A stretch of 46,375 nucleotides of DNA. Source: Deltaproteobacteria bacterium (GTDB lineage Bacteria > Myxococcota_A > UBA9160 > SMWR01). Shown in pieces: positions 1 to 9,954 of the stretch; the first letter of the stretch is position 1; every line of letters starts with the position of its first letter. The stretch spans positions 1 through 46,375 of the forward strand of contig JAHEJV010000004.1 of NCBI GenBank assembly GCA_024638705.1, written 5' to 3'. The position numbers were made by a program, and so were the translations under genes. The notes under the pieces were generated by a model. It made no database searches. It was not told where the DNA came from and saw only the letters and a list, made by a program, of their open reading frames with translations.

Positions 1-574
1 GCGGGTCCGAGTGGGGGAAGGCGAGGCTCAGCACGTCGGCTTCGGGGAGCGCCTGCGCCGTCAGCACTGCGCTGACGCGCTCGACTCCCTCGGCGTAGAT
101 CAGCGCCTCGTCGTCGGTCGCCGCGATCTCGCCGTCGGGCCCACGAAGATCTTCCAGCGCCTCTCCCAGGTCGGGATAGACGCCCGCGATGCCCACCTGG
201 CGGAGCGCCTGCGCGAGCACCGGTCGGCTGCGCGCGATCGCCAGCTCCGAGTTGATCACCGACTCCTTATCGCGTTGGACGAATGCCTGCTCGGAGCCGA
301 CTTCGGCCTGGTAGACGAGCTCGCGACCGAACTTGACCAGGAGCAGAGAGGAGGATTCATACAGCGGCGTCTGCATGAGGATTGCAGCGAGCAGCACGAA
401 GCCAGTGGCTCCCGCAGCGGCGAGGAAGCCGCGGCGCCGCCGCTCGATCAGCTCCCGGGCCTGCTCGTAGATCTCGCGCAGCTGTTCGATGCCCGGGCGC
501 GTCTCGGGAGTCTCCGGAGACTCGGGAGACTCGACGGGTCGGATGGGTCGCTGCTCTTTCTTGGACACTGCCAT
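1..574 (-). CDS. Chain-length determinant (Wzz/GumC-type) polysaccharide co-polymerase, partial (C-terminus beyond the left edge)
   Basis: Reverse-strand reading gives MAVSKKEQRPIRPVESPESPETPETRPGIEQLREIYEQARELIERRRRGFLAAAGATGFVLLAAILMQTPLYESSSLLLVKFGRELVYQAEVGSEQAFVQRDKESVINSELAIARSRPVLAQAL..., open to position 1. One TM helix followed by Wzz-like 'Y.SSS.LLVK..RE.V'. Good SD (GAGGAGG) before ATG at 574. Not in the supplied ORF track because it has no stop. Confidence 0.8.
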   Translation of the reverse strand, partial: MAVSKKEQRPIRPVESPESPETPETRPGIEQLREIYEQARELIERRRRGFLAAAGATGFVLLAAILMQTPLYESSSLLLVKFGRELVYQAEVGSEQAFVQRDKESVINSELAIARSRPVLAQALRQVGIAGVYPDLGEALEDLRGPDGEIAATDDEALIYAEGVERVSAVLTAQALPEADVLSLAFPHSDP

Positions 575-637
575 GGGAACCTCCTCAGGACCGGGACGGG
601 CGACTCGGCAGTCGCGAATGCGTGGGATGCGTCGGAT

Positions 638-1432
638 TCACGACACGACCTCTCGAAGTCTCTTCTCGAGGGTGGCCGGGTCGAACGGAAGGACAGGACG
701 GAGCGCGCGTGTCCAGGCGGGAACCCCCGGGTCGCGACGCGCATGGTAGAGGCTCGTTTTGCGCACGTCGGGCAGCGGTCGTCCCACGAAGTCCGCCAGG
801 CGCTCGAGCGATTCGTCGCTCTCCATCAGTCGTTCATAGGAGAGCGCGAGGAAAGGCCGGTCGCAGGACTCGAGATGTCGCAGGAGCATCCAGTTGTAGG
901 TGGTCCAGGCGTGCGTCACGCGCACCGCGCGCAGCGGGTGCCGCGGCCCCGAGCGCGTGCGCTCGAGGATCTGTCCCAACCCCCGCGTGACGGCGATGAT
1001 GCGATGCTCGGGGAGCACGCGTCGCCACGCGGCGTACGTGAGGCAAGAGCGGGGATCCTTGAAACCCCAGTCTCCGCCCGACGCGTCGCACGACGCCACG
1101 ACGCGAGCGAGCGGCTCGGCGACGGCGGCGCGCGCCAGGCGCCGATCGAGGGCTCGGATTCGGACGTACGCCTGCGAGTCGCGGTTCTGGACGTGGCCGG
1201 CAGCGTCGACGCGCGGCTGGTGGGGGCGTCGCAGCAGGTAGCCGAGGGGCGGGAGCTGGAGTCGATGGAGCAGCGCGCGGTTCGCCTCCTGCGTCGCCCG
1301 GCGCTCGAAGACCTGGCCCTCGGCATAGCCCAGGCGCTCGTCGAACTCGCCCATCGAAATGCCGGCCTCGTGGAGTAGGCGGGCGATCAGCGTGGTCCCG
1401 GATTTGTGCATGCCGAGCACGACGTAGATCAC
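638..1432 (-). CDS. Sulfotransferase family protein
   Basis: MIYVVLGMHKSGTTLIARLLHEAGI: N-terminal 5'-PSB/P-loop-like PAPS-binding motif typical of sulfotransferases; downstream 'IIAVTRGLGQILERTRS' at the 3'-PB position. 4-nt overlap with the upstream GT gene. Confidence 0.8.
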   Translation of the reverse strand: MIYVVLGMHKSGTTLIARLLHEAGISMGEFDERLGYAEGQVFERRATQEANRALLHRLQLPPLGYLLRRPHQPRVDAAGHVQNRDSQAYVRIRALDRRLARAAVAEPLARVVASCDASGGDWGFKDPRSCLTYAAWRRVLPEHRIIAVTRGLGQILERTRSGPRHPLRAVRVTHAWTTYNWMLLRHLESCDRPFLALSYERLMESDESLERLADFVGRPLPDVRKTSLYHARRDPGVPAWTRALRPVLPFDPATLEKRLREVVS

Positions 1433-2601
1433 GCGCCACTCCTTCCGGCCGGCGACGCCGTCGTCTCGTGCGCTCGCCGGGAGCGCCCCGCGGCCAGCTC
1501 GTCGTAGAGGGATGCGAGCTGCTCGACCACGCCGTCGAGCGCATAACGTGCCGCGACGACCTGGCGGCCGCGCGCGCCCAGGCGTGCGCGTTCGGGATCC
1601 GCGAGCAGCGCATCGAGAGTGCTCGCGAGCGCGGCGTCGTCCCCCATCGGGGCGAGCCGGCCGGTCTCACCGTCGCGCACGACCTCTTCGTTCGCCCCGA
1701 CCCGGGTCGCGACCACCGGGAGACCGCAAGCCATCGCCTCGAGCAGCGCGTTCGAGAGCCCTTCGGTCCGGGAGGGCAGGACGAAGAGATCGGCGGCGCG
1801 CAGCACCGGCACGACGTCGGTGCGTTCGCCGAGGAACGCGACGCCTTCGCCCGCGGCGCGGCGGAGCGCCTGCTCATCCGGGCCGCCGCCCACGACGAGC
1901 AGGCGCGCCTCGGGGTGGTGGCGGCGCACGCTGCGCCAGGCCGCGAGGAGTCCATCGACGTTCTTCTCCGGCACGAGGCGTCCGCAGTAGACGGCAGTCG
2001 GTGCGTCACCGAGTCCGAGCGATTCGCGCTGCGCTCGGCGCGCCTCCGCGTCGCCGGGCGAGAAGCGCGCGAGGTCGACCCCGTTGGGGATCGCGACGCG
2101 CCGCTCGGGCGGGACGCCCGCCGCTGCGAGCGAGAGGTCGATCTCGCGGGAGATGGCGATGAAGCGGTCCACCTGGCGGACGAGTCTCGCGAGGCGCGGC
2201 TTCGCGAAGGGCTTGCGCTCGATGCGCGGGATCTCGCCGCCCTCGCCACCGCGCAGCACCTTCACGACGACGGGGGTTCCGGTCACCGCGCGCGTCAGGA
2301 GCGCAGCGGTGGACGGAGAAAAGAGGCTGTAGGCGTGGATCACGTCGGGACGCAAAGCGAGGAGCCGGGCGACACAGGAGGCGGTGAACGCGAGCGACGT
2401 GCGCACTCCGGTTCCCGGTGCCGCGAGACGCCACACCGGAACGCCGTCGATCTCCTCGCGAGCGGGGAGATCGCCTACGCGTCGGGTGAGCACGTGAACG
2501 TCCACGCCGCGAGCGCGCAGACGCGGCGCCACCTGCGCGAGTTGCTGCTGCGCGCCGCCGGTGATCGGCGCGTACTCGAGGATCACCATCGCGATTCGCA
2601 C
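1429..2601 (-). CDS. Glycosyltransferase family 4-like (GT-B)
   Basis: MVILEYAPITGGAQQQLAQVAPRLRARG... and 'VPEKNVDGLLAAW...PSRTEGLSNALLEAMACGLPVVATRVGANEEVV' motif. Likely GTG start at 2601 after GGAGGA; the ORF-track start (2694) would overlap the next gene. Confidence 0.88.
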   Translation of the reverse strand: MRIAMVILEYAPITGGAQQQLAQVAPRLRARGVDVHVLTRRVGDLPAREEIDGVPVWRLAAPGTGVRTSLAFTASCVARLLALRPDVIHAYSLFSPSTAALLTRAVTGTPVVVKVLRGGEGGEIPRIERKPFAKPRLARLVRQVDRFIAISREIDLSLAAAGVPPERRVAIPNGVDLARFSPGDAEARRAQRESLGLGDAPTAVYCGRLVPEKNVDGLLAAWRSVRRHHPEARLLVVGGGPDEQALRRAAGEGVAFLGERTDVVPVLRAADLFVLPSRTEGLSNALLEAMACGLPVVATRVGANEEVVRDGETGRLAPMGDDAALASTLDALLADPERARLGARGRQVVAARYALDGVVEQLASLYDELAAGRSRRAHETTASPAGRSGA

Positions 2602-3749
2602 GAGTCCTCCTCGGTGGCTGCGCGAGCGGATGGCTGCGCGGCGCGATCGCGGTGACACAATCTCCGGTAGAGCGCGAGGAGACGCGCGGACCACGCGTCC
2701 GCGCCGAAGTGCTCGCGGACGCGCCGCCGTGCCGCCTTGCCGTGGCGCGCGCGCAGGGCGGGATCCCCGAGGACGCGATCCAGTGCCAGGGCGAGTTCCT
2801 CAGGACGGCCCGCTGGCACCAACGTCCCCGCGTCGGCGTCGAGGACGCGGGGCACGTCGCCCACCGACGTGGCGACGACGGGGAGTCCGGCGGCCATGGC
2901 CTCGAGGGTCGCGACGGGCAGGCCCTCCCATGCCGAGGCGCTCACGTAGAGGTCGCTCGCGCCGAGCAGCCGGGGGACGTCGCGGCGCAGTCCGAGGAGC
3001 GTGACGCGCTCGCCGAGCCCAAGGCGTGCGACCTCGGCCTCGATGGCTTCGCGCTCGCCTCCGCGTCCGACGATGCAGAGGCGCGCGCGACGGTTCCGAC
3101 AGACGCGTTCGAATGCGGCGAGCAGATCGCCGTAGGCTTTCTGGGGATGCAGCCTCCCGACGGCCATCGCCAGCACCTCGTCGGGTTCGACGCCGAGCTC
3201 CTTCCGCGCCGCGTCGCGCTCCGTCGCCGCGAGCGCGGGAATCTCCGCCACTGCGTTCGGAATGACCTCGACCGGCGTCGCGCCGAGGCGCGGTCGGTTC
3301 GCGGCCGCGGTCTCCCAGCCGACCGCCACCACCCGGTCGACGACCGACCGGAGCACCAGAGTCTCCAGCGCTCGCAGGACGCGCGGCAGTCGGATGCTGG
3401 GTCGGGTGTTGTGCAGCGTCGTCACTACAGGAATTCCGGCGGCGCGACCCACGAGCGCTCCGAGAATCGTGGAGCGCACCAGATGCGTGTGGATCACGTC
3501 GAAATCGCCGCTGCGGACGAAACGGGCCAGGCGGACGGCCCGCGTCGGCGAAGCGAAGCGCCGCGACGGCAGGCTCACGACGGTCGCGCCGAGCGCGCGG
3601 AGCTCGGCCTCGGCGCGGGCCTCGTTCTCGTGGAGCGTCAGCACCACCAGCTCGACGCCCGAGCCTCGAACGGCCGCCGCAAGCGAGCACTGGAGCTGCT
3701 CGGCTCCACCGCCCAGCCGCATCTCGTCGATCATCTGGAGTACGCGCAC
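2583..3749 (-). CDS. Glycosyltransferase family 4/1 (GT-B)
   Basis: MRVLQMIDEMRLGGGAEQLQ...; 'SASAWEGLPVATLEAMAAGLPVVATSVGDVPRVL' (E-x7-E motif). Confidence 0.88.
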   Translation of the reverse strand: MRVLQMIDEMRLGGGAEQLQCSLAAAVRGSGVELVVLTLHENEARAEAELRALGATVVSLPSRRFASPTRAVRLARFVRSGDFDVIHTHLVRSTILGALVGRAAGIPVVTTLHNTRPSIRLPRVLRALETLVLRSVVDRVVAVGWETAAANRPRLGATPVEVIPNAVAEIPALAATERDAARKELGVEPDEVLAMAVGRLHPQKAYGDLLAAFERVCRNRRARLCIVGRGGEREAIEAEVARLGLGERVTLLGLRRDVPRLLGASDLYVSASAWEGLPVATLEAMAAGLPVVATSVGDVPRVLDADAGTLVPAGRPEELALALDRVLGDPALRARHGKAARRRVREHFGADAWSARLLALYRRLCHRDRAAQPSARAATEEDSCESRW

Positions 3750-4603
3750 GACGCTCCTTCCCGGTGTGCCTGCTCGAGGCGCGCGAGCATCTCCTCGCAG
3801 AGCTTGCGCACCTCGTGAGAGAGGTCGACGTTCCGGCCACGCCCCACGGAGGAATCGGACACGCGGGCGAGGATCCGGTTGCCCGGGTAGTCGCGGTTTG
3901 CGAAGCGATAGACGCCGCGCATCACGGCTTCGGGCGTGGCGACGAGCTCTTCATAGCGACAGGTGCGGAGGTCGTTGCGATCCCCGAGCCCCTGGTCGAA
4001 GTAGAGCGCATTGCGCGCCCACCAGAAGATCGCCGCGGCGTCGTAGGGGCTCATCGTTTCGCTGAAGAATCGCGAGGCGACGTGTGCCACCTCTTCCGAA
4101 ACCGCCTCGGAGCGCCAATCATTCTCACGGCGCTGAGCGATGCTGCGAAGGTTGCGGATCCCGTTGTCCCTGCCGAAGCGTGCGAGGTTCGACCGCGTGA
4201 CATCGGCGTAGTGGCGGAACATCCACAGCCCGCGGGCGGCCGGGAGGGCATCGAGCAGGGTGCCGGCGTGCTGACTCTCCACGAGCGGCTTCAGGACGAC
4301 GAGCGGGTGGCGGCTCCGTGCGATGCGTCGGGCCACGGTCTCGTAGTTCCCGAGCCGGAGATGGCTACGGCGATCGGAGGCCGATAGCGAGCTGTGCTCG
4401 GGATAGACCTTCGCGTCGGGGTCTTCGTCGAGGATCTCCGTCATCAAGGTCGTCCCCGACCGTTGGCAACCCAGCACGACGAGCACGGAATCGGGCCCGG
4501 GCAGGTCGCCAGCGAGCCAACGGCGCAGCTCGTGCTCGGCGTGGGCGACGTCGGTCCGGAGACGTCGGGCCACCATGCGGGTCCGTTCGAGCATCCCACC
4601 CAT
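3731..4603 (-). CDS. Sulfotransferase family protein
   Basis: 'VLVVLGCQRSGTTLMTEILDEDPDAKVYPEHSSL' 5'-PSB motif plus 'LWMFRHYADVTRSNLARFG' 3'-PB-like motif. Start taken at ATG 4603, immediately after the stop of the upstream gene. Confidence 0.82.
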   Translation of the reverse strand: MGGMLERTRMVARRLRTDVAHAEHELRRWLAGDLPGPDSVLVVLGCQRSGTTLMTEILDEDPDAKVYPEHSSLSASDRRSHLRLGNYETVARRIARSRHPLVVLKPLVESQHAGTLLDALPAARGLWMFRHYADVTRSNLARFGRDNGIRNLRSIAQRRENDWRSEAVSEEVAHVASRFFSETMSPYDAAAIFWWARNALYFDQGLGDRNDLRTCRYEELVATPEAVMRGVYRFANRDYPGNRILARVSDSSVGRGRNVDLSHEVRKLCEEMLARLEQAHREGASCAYSR

Positions 4604-4604
4604 G

Positions 4605-5981
4605 TCAGGCTTCACTCCGGGCGAGGGCGGGCGTCTGGATCGCAGCCGGCGCGCGCTGCTCCACCGTGCCCCGGGCGGCGAACGCGATCCCCAGAAGCAG
4701 CCAGAAGTAGCGCGGATAGGTGAGATGCAGGAAGACCGATCCGGCGAGGTATCCGAAGAGGGCGATCGCGAACGCGGTCGCGGCCTGGGCCTCGGTCTCG
4801 CGCCCGGATGCGAGCAGGACGCTCCGCATGCGCAGCACACTGGTGAACGCGAAGAAGAGCAGGGAGCCGAAGGCCGCGATGCCGATCAGGCCCGTCTCGG
4901 CGGCGACCTCGAGGTAGAGACTGTGTGCCTGTCGCTCCTCGCGCCGGCCGTCGAGTGCGAGCTCGCGCGCATAGCGGTGGTAGTAGGTCTCGAAGTTTCC
5001 GTAGCCCACTCCCATCAGGGGATGGTCGGCGAACATCATGGCCGCAGAGGTCATCTCGCTGATGCGTCCCCGGAGCGCGGAGTCGGAAGGCGTCCCCCCT
5101 TGCATGGCCGACGTGAGTTCGCCGAGCGCCGCAACCCGCTGCCCGAACTGGGTGGGCGCGAGTGCGACGCCCCCGGCTACGAGGGCGACGGCGGCTGCGA
5201 CCGCGAAGCTGCGTCGCCGTTCGCGCGGGACCCAGACCGTCATCGGCAGTGCCGTCAGGGCGAGTGCGACCAATCCGCCGCGCGAGTAGGTGAAGCCGAT
5301 CGCGATCACCGAGAGTCCGGCCGCAACGCCCCCGACGACCCGCTCCAGCCGGTCGCGTCGGTGGAGCAGCCGGTGCACGCCGAGCGGCACGACGACGACC
5401 AGGATCAGCGCGAAGTAGTTCGCCGAGACCGGGCCTTCGCTGCGGGCGCCGGCGCTGTCGTCGTAGATGTTGCGCAGCTCGGTGCGGGCGAAGCCCGCGA
5501 AGGTGTCGTCGAAGCTCCCGGTGAGCTGTTGGTAGACCGTGAGCCCGGAAAGCACCAGACCCGCCAGCACGATCGCCGAGAGGGTCCTGTCGAAGTCCAC
5601 CGTGTCCCGGAGCGAGAGGACGAGCACGATCAGGATGAAGAAGCCGTCGAGCTGATTCTTCAAAGCCTCGTGGGTGCGCTCGACGTCGGGCGTAAAGAGC
5701 ATCGACCCGATACAGACCCCACCGTAGATCGACGCGAGCACCAGCGTGTGCCGCCATTCCCGGCCGACCTGCGCGCCCGTGACGAGCCAGCGGGCGATCG
5801 GCAGCATCACGAGTGCCGGGGCCGCGAGCATGAAGAGAGGCGGCACGCCGAATTCGGCGCGCAGCGCGTCGGACCAGCGAATGAAGATCAGGAAGGTGAA
5901 GAAGGGCGCCGCCCATTCGGGCCAGCGCGCCACCGCCGCCAATCCCGCGAGACCCACCGCGAACAGCAGCATGCCTTCCAT
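4605..5981 (-). CDS. O-antigen ligase/polymerase family (Wzy_C-like) membrane protein
   Basis: MEGMLLFAVGLAGLAAVARWPEWAAPFFTFLIFIRW..., about 10 TM segments, long periplasmic loop with 'DHPLMGVGYGNFETYYHRYA...AHSLYLEVAAETGLIGIAAF', the Wzy_C/WaaL-family hallmark. Confidence 0.88.
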   Translation of the reverse strand: MEGMLLFAVGLAGLAAVARWPEWAAPFFTFLIFIRWSDALRAEFGVPPLFMLAAPALVMLPIARWLVTGAQVGREWRHTLVLASIYGGVCIGSMLFTPDVERTHEALKNQLDGFFILIVLVLSLRDTVDFDRTLSAIVLAGLVLSGLTVYQQLTGSFDDTFAGFARTELRNIYDDSAGARSEGPVSANYFALILVVVVPLGVHRLLHRRDRLERVVGGVAAGLSVIAIGFTYSRGGLVALALTALPMTVWVPRERRRSFAVAAAVALVAGGVALAPTQFGQRVAALGELTSAMQGGTPSDSALRGRISEMTSAAMMFADHPLMGVGYGNFETYYHRYARELALDGRREERQAHSLYLEVAAETGLIGIAAFGSLLFFAFTSVLRMRSVLLASGRETEAQAATAFAIALFGYLAGSVFLHLTYPRYFWLLLGIAFAARGTVEQRAPAAIQTPALARSEA

Positions 5982-7171
5982 TACGCCCCCCGCCGCGCGG
6001 ACGCCGCACCTTCGAGGGCCTCGTCGGGATTGCGCCGGGGCTCCCAGATCCGGGCCTGGCGTCCGCGGAAGAAGTGCACGAGGGCATGCAGGGCGGCCGC
6101 GTTTGCCACGTCGAAGAAGGCGGGCAGCGCGAAGAAACGCAGCCGCGCAAACGGAAGGCCGCGCCCGAGCCATCCCGCGAGCGCCAATCCGTGGAACGCG
6201 AGCTGGGCGAGCGTGGCGACGCGATAGACGGGATGCACGTTCCAGGCGAGCGCGGCACCGACGAACGCCCCGACGAGCGCGATGCCCACCAGGCGGCGCA
6301 GCACCTTGTGGGAGAACAACTGGAGGGCGTAGAAGCCCGTCCGACGCGGGTCGAGGAGCCGCCGTCGCTGCCACACGCTGGCGAAGCCGCGGCCGATCAC
6401 GCGCACTTTGCGACCGTATTCGTCGCCGAGTCCGTCGGCGGCGGCGCCCCGCCCGACGGCGGTCGGTTCGAACCAGAGCCGCTTTCCCGCCTCGATGACC
6501 CCGGTCGAGACGAAGAAGTCGTCGGTCACGCCATCGGGAACGGGAGTGAAGAGTTCGCGGCGAAGCGCGTAGAGCTGACCCGTGGCGGACGTGACGTTGC
6601 CGCTTCGGCTCTCGAGCTGCTTCCAGAGTCGGTCAAAAGACCAGTAGGCGCGCTCGCCGCCGACTTCGCCCTCGTCGGAATACCTGAAGTCGCCGGCCAC
6701 GCCGCCCACGGAAGCGTCTGCGAACGGAGCGACCAACCGTTCGAGCGCGTTTGCGTCCAGGGCCGTGTCGGCATCGCTGAACACGAGCACGTCGCCCGTC
6801 GCGGCGGCGACTCCCGCGTTGAGGGCGGCGTTCTTTCCCACCCGCGAAAGCTCGACGAGCGTGAGAGGAGTGGCGCCCGCGTGCGAGGCGACCCGCTCGC
6901 AGGTGCCGTCGTCGCAGCCGTCGGCGACGACGATCACCTCGAGTCGATCGCGCGGGTAGGAGAGGGCGTCGAGGTTGGCGAGCTTCCGGTCGATCACGGC
7001 GGACTCGTTGTGCACGGCGATCACCAGGCTCACGCTAGGCAATGCGCCGTCGGTGCGGGGCCGCGGCGCCGGCCGCAGGGCTCGCAGCGCCAGCAGTGCC
7101 GGAAAGCCCAGATAGGCCCATGCGACGAGCGCGACGGAACCCAAGAACAGGACGAGGCCCAGCGCGGTCAT
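5981..7171 (-). CDS. Glycosyltransferase family 2, membrane-associated
   Basis: From ATG 7171: MTALGLVLFLGSVALVAWAYLGFPALLALRAL...SVSLVIAVHNESAVIDRKLANLDALSYPRDRLEVIVVADGCDDGT...VLVFSDADTALD; C-terminal TM helices. Confidence 0.88.
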   Translation of the reverse strand: MTALGLVLFLGSVALVAWAYLGFPALLALRALRPAPRPRTDGALPSVSLVIAVHNESAVIDRKLANLDALSYPRDRLEVIVVADGCDDGTCERVASHAGATPLTLVELSRVGKNAALNAGVAAATGDVLVFSDADTALDANALERLVAPFADASVGGVAGDFRYSDEGEVGGERAYWSFDRLWKQLESRSGNVTSATGQLYALRRELFTPVPDGVTDDFFVSTGVIEAGKRLWFEPTAVGRGAAADGLGDEYGRKVRVIGRGFASVWQRRRLLDPRRTGFYALQLFSHKVLRRLVGIALVGAFVGAALAWNVHPVYRVATLAQLAFHGLALAGWLGRGLPFARLRFFALPAFFDVANAAALHALVHFFRGRQARIWEPRRNPDEALEGAASARRGA

Positions 7172-8430
7172 CCCGTCCCCGCTTTCGCGATGTCCTCGGG
7201 TGAGGGGTCGTCCGGCGCGGACGCGAAGAGCAGGGCGAGGCGTCCCGCATTGACGTCGACATCGAAGGCTTCCCGCACGCGTCGCCGACCCGCCGCGGCG
7301 AGTCTTCGCGCGCGGGCGGGGTCGTCTCGCAATTGCTCGAGGGCGTCGGCGAGGGCCTCCGGGTCGTCGGGCTCCACGAGCAGTCCGCTGCGCCCGTCTT
7401 CGACCAGCTCGGGGACGCCCGCCACCGTCGTCGATACTACGGGCCGCTCGAGCGCCATCGCGTCCATCAGCGCGACGGGAATTCCATCGGCGCGGCCGCT
7501 CGGCTCCACGCGACACGGGAGCGCGACGACATGCGCCTTGCCGATCACCTTTTCCACTTCGTTCCGGGGCTGCGCGCCCAGCATCTCCACGCGCCCGCGA
7601 AGACGCGGGTCGTCGCAGGTGCGCTCGAGAGCGGCCCGTTCGCGTCCCTCCCCGACGAGGACACAGCGGAACGCCACGCCGCGCTCGGCGAGAAGCGCGC
7701 ACGCGTCGAGTAGCACGCGGTGTCCCTTTTTCGGCTCGAGCCTTGCGATGCAGGCGATCGTGAAGATCTCGTCATCCCCCGGCGGCGGCAGCGGACGGAA
7801 CCGGTCGACCTCGACGCCGCAGCGGACCACGCGCACGCGGGCCGTGTCGGGGTCGCGGAGCTGGCTTTCGAGGAAGCGCGCGCCGAACGCCGAGATCGCG
7901 ACGACGAAGCGTGCGGCGCCCACCTTCTCCTCGAGCATCGGGCGTCGGACGTAGAGGTCGTCGGCGTGGGTGGTGAAGCTGTAGGAGAGCCCGGAGAGGC
8001 GGTGGATCACCCAGGCGGCGAGGGCGGAGTGGGTGGCCCAATGGGCGTGCAGGTGATCGATGCGCCGACGCTCGAGCTCGCGGGCGAGCGTCGCGGCCTG
8101 CGTCAACGCGAGGACGGCTGCCGCGAGGACGCGCGGAGACGAAGCGTGACTTGCGATCGTGCGCGCCCAGACCGCCGCCAGGCGCAGGGGCGACCGGAGC
8201 AGCCAGTGCCATTGCGCTCGGAAGACCGCCGGACTGAGCGCCCCGAAGCAGATCCTGCGTCGAATCAGGTGCTGCGCTTCGCGCGGGGCGTCGGACGCCG
8301 ACCCGGGGCGCAGGGAGCACACCACCGCGCGGGTGCCGCGCCGCTCGAGCGCGAGGATCTCGTCGGTCACGAACGTCTCGCTGAGCTTCGGGAAGCGGTT
8401 GAGGAGATAGGCGACACGCGGCGTCGTCAC
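7168..8430 (-). CDS. Glycosyltransferase family 4-like, colanic-acid type
   Basis: GTG start at 8430: VTTPRVAYLLNRFPKLSETFVTDEILALERRG (typical 'YL...FP..SETFI..Ei..L' N-terminus) and 'RLEPKKGHRVLLDACALL'. The upstream part of the 816-aa track ORF is out-of-frame shadow of the flippase gene. Confidence 0.87.
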   Translation of the reverse strand: MTTPRVAYLLNRFPKLSETFVTDEILALERRGTRAVVCSLRPGSASDAPREAQHLIRRRICFGALSPAVFRAQWHWLLRSPLRLAAVWARTIASHASSPRVLAAAVLALTQAATLARELERRRIDHLHAHWATHSALAAWVIHRLSGLSYSFTTHADDLYVRRPMLEEKVGAARFVVAISAFGARFLESQLRDPDTARVRVVRCGVEVDRFRPLPPPGDDEIFTIACIARLEPKKGHRVLLDACALLAERGVAFRCVLVGEGRERAALERTCDDPRLRGRVEMLGAQPRNEVEKVIGKAHVVALPCRVEPSGRADGIPVALMDAMALERPVVSTTVAGVPELVEDGRSGLLVEPDDPEALADALEQLRDDPARARRLAAAGRRRVREAFDVDVNAGRLALLFASAPDDPSPEDIAKAGTG

Positions 8431-9953
8431 GGTGTGGCCTCCGCCGTTGCGCTGCGGCGGCGGAGTGCGCCGGCGAGCACACGCACCGCTGAGGCGCAGA
8501 ACTCGCGAGCGACCAGGCCCAGCGTGACGACGTAGACTGCGGCGCCGACGGTCGCGCCCAACGCGATCTGGCCCCACGCGGGTTGCTCCCTCATCGCGGG
8601 AAGCAGGACGATCAGCGCGAGGGCCATCGAGCCGGTCGCGATTGCGGGGGGTGCGAGTCCGGCGAGGCCGCGACGCAAGGGCAGCTCGAACACGCGTTGC
8701 GCGACGAGGAGGTTCGCGACGAGGGCGACGCCCGCGACGCCTGCCTGCGCCCAGCCGACGGCAGCCGGCGTGCCGACGACCGCCGCGCCGTACCACAGCG
8801 CGGGAAGCACCAGGGACGCACGCAGCAGCGAGAGCCGGGTCAGGACGTCCGGCCTTCCGAGCGCCTTGTAGAGGTCGCCCACGTTGAACGAGAGTGAAGC
8901 CAGCAGCGCGTAGAGGCAGATCGGCGGAATCACGGTCGCGACGTCGATCCATTTCTCCGAGAAGAAGCCCACCACGACCGGCTCGGCGAGGAGCGCGAGG
9001 CCCGCGGCCATCGGTGCAGTCAGCGCGAACACGTAGCTCGCGCTGGAGACGAAGGTGGCGTGCACGGCGTCCCGGTCGGACTGGAGCCGCGCGTAAACGG
9101 GGAGCAGCACCTGGCCGAGCATCGTCGCCAGGTTGCGGATCAGGAGGTCGGGGATCCGGAACGCCAGGGTGTACACGCCGAGCGTCGCGGCGCCGAGCAG
9201 CCGCCCCACGAGCACGGAGTCGGCGTTGCGGATCAGCGCGCCGAGGAGGTCGATCGCCACGACGTGACCGCCGAAGGGAAGCAATCGGCGCGCGGCGGCG
9301 CGATCGAAGTGGAAACGCGGGTGCCAGTCCAACACCCACCAGTAGACGGGCACCGCCAGCGCCGCTGCGCCGACCGTTCCGAGGATCAGGCTCCAGTAGC
9401 CGAAGCCAGCGAGCGCGAGGACGATCGCGATCAAGCCCTTCCCGGTCGCGTGCACCAGTTCGGGCACGAAGCGCCGCCGGAAATCGAGGCGACGTGCGAG
9501 CAGCGTCGCGTGGACGTTGCGCAAAGACTCGATCGGAAAAAGCAGCCCGAGCGCGCGCGTCACGTCGACGGCGCGCGGATCTGCGAAGGCCCAACCCGCC
9601 AGGGGCGCTGCGACCCACACGAGCGCGAAACCGGTCGCTCCGGCCAGCAGTCCGAGCCAGAAGCCCGTGTCGAGCATCTCCGGGTCGTCGCGGTGGTGGA
9701 TCAGCGCAGGGGCGAGCCCCAGGCCCGGGATGGCCGAGAACATCGCGATCACCGCGATGGCGTAGGCCGCGACGCCGAAATCCTCTCGCTCGAGGAGACG
9801 GGCCAGGACGACCGTGCTGGCGAAGAACAACAGACGTCCGGCGAGGCGCGATGCCGCCACCCAGGCGGTGCCTCGGACGGCCGAGCGGGCGAGCTGCTCG
9901 CGATCGCGCATGCGTCGGCGCTCGTCTTCGTCGTTCGCGTCGAGCGACGGCAC
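8427..9953 (-). CDS. Lipopolysaccharide/EPS flippase (Wzx-like, oligosaccharide flippase family)
   Basis: 'SAVRGTAWVAASRLAGRLLFFASTVVLARLLEREDFGVAAYAIAVIAMFSAIPGLGLAPALIHHRD', polytopic MATE/Wzx-like. Confidence 0.88.
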   Translation of the reverse strand: MPSLDANDEDERRRMRDREQLARSAVRGTAWVAASRLAGRLLFFASTVVLARLLEREDFGVAAYAIAVIAMFSAIPGLGLAPALIHHRDDPEMLDTGFWLGLLAGATGFALVWVAAPLAGWAFADPRAVDVTRALGLLFPIESLRNVHATLLARRLDFRRRFVPELVHATGKGLIAIVLALAGFGYWSLILGTVGAAALAVPVYWWVLDWHPRFHFDRAAARRLLPFGGHVVAIDLLGALIRNADSVLVGRLLGAATLGVYTLAFRIPDLLIRNLATMLGQVLLPVYARLQSDRDAVHATFVSSASYVFALTAPMAAGLALLAEPVVVGFFSEKWIDVATVIPPICLYALLASLSFNVGDLYKALGRPDVLTRLSLLRASLVLPALWYGAAVVGTPAAVGWAQAGVAGVALVANLLVAQRVFELPLRRGLAGLAPPAIATGSMALALIVLLPAMREQPAWGQIALGATVGAAVYVVTLGLVAREFCASAVRVLAGALRRRSATAEATP

Positions 9954-9954
9954 G

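Noticed and set aside
4575-7954. Long plus-strand ORFs (550 and 626 aa) over the EPS operon
   Set aside because: Glu/Asp/Arg/Gln-rich antisense reading of the ligase, GT2 and GT4 genes; no domains, no SD context.
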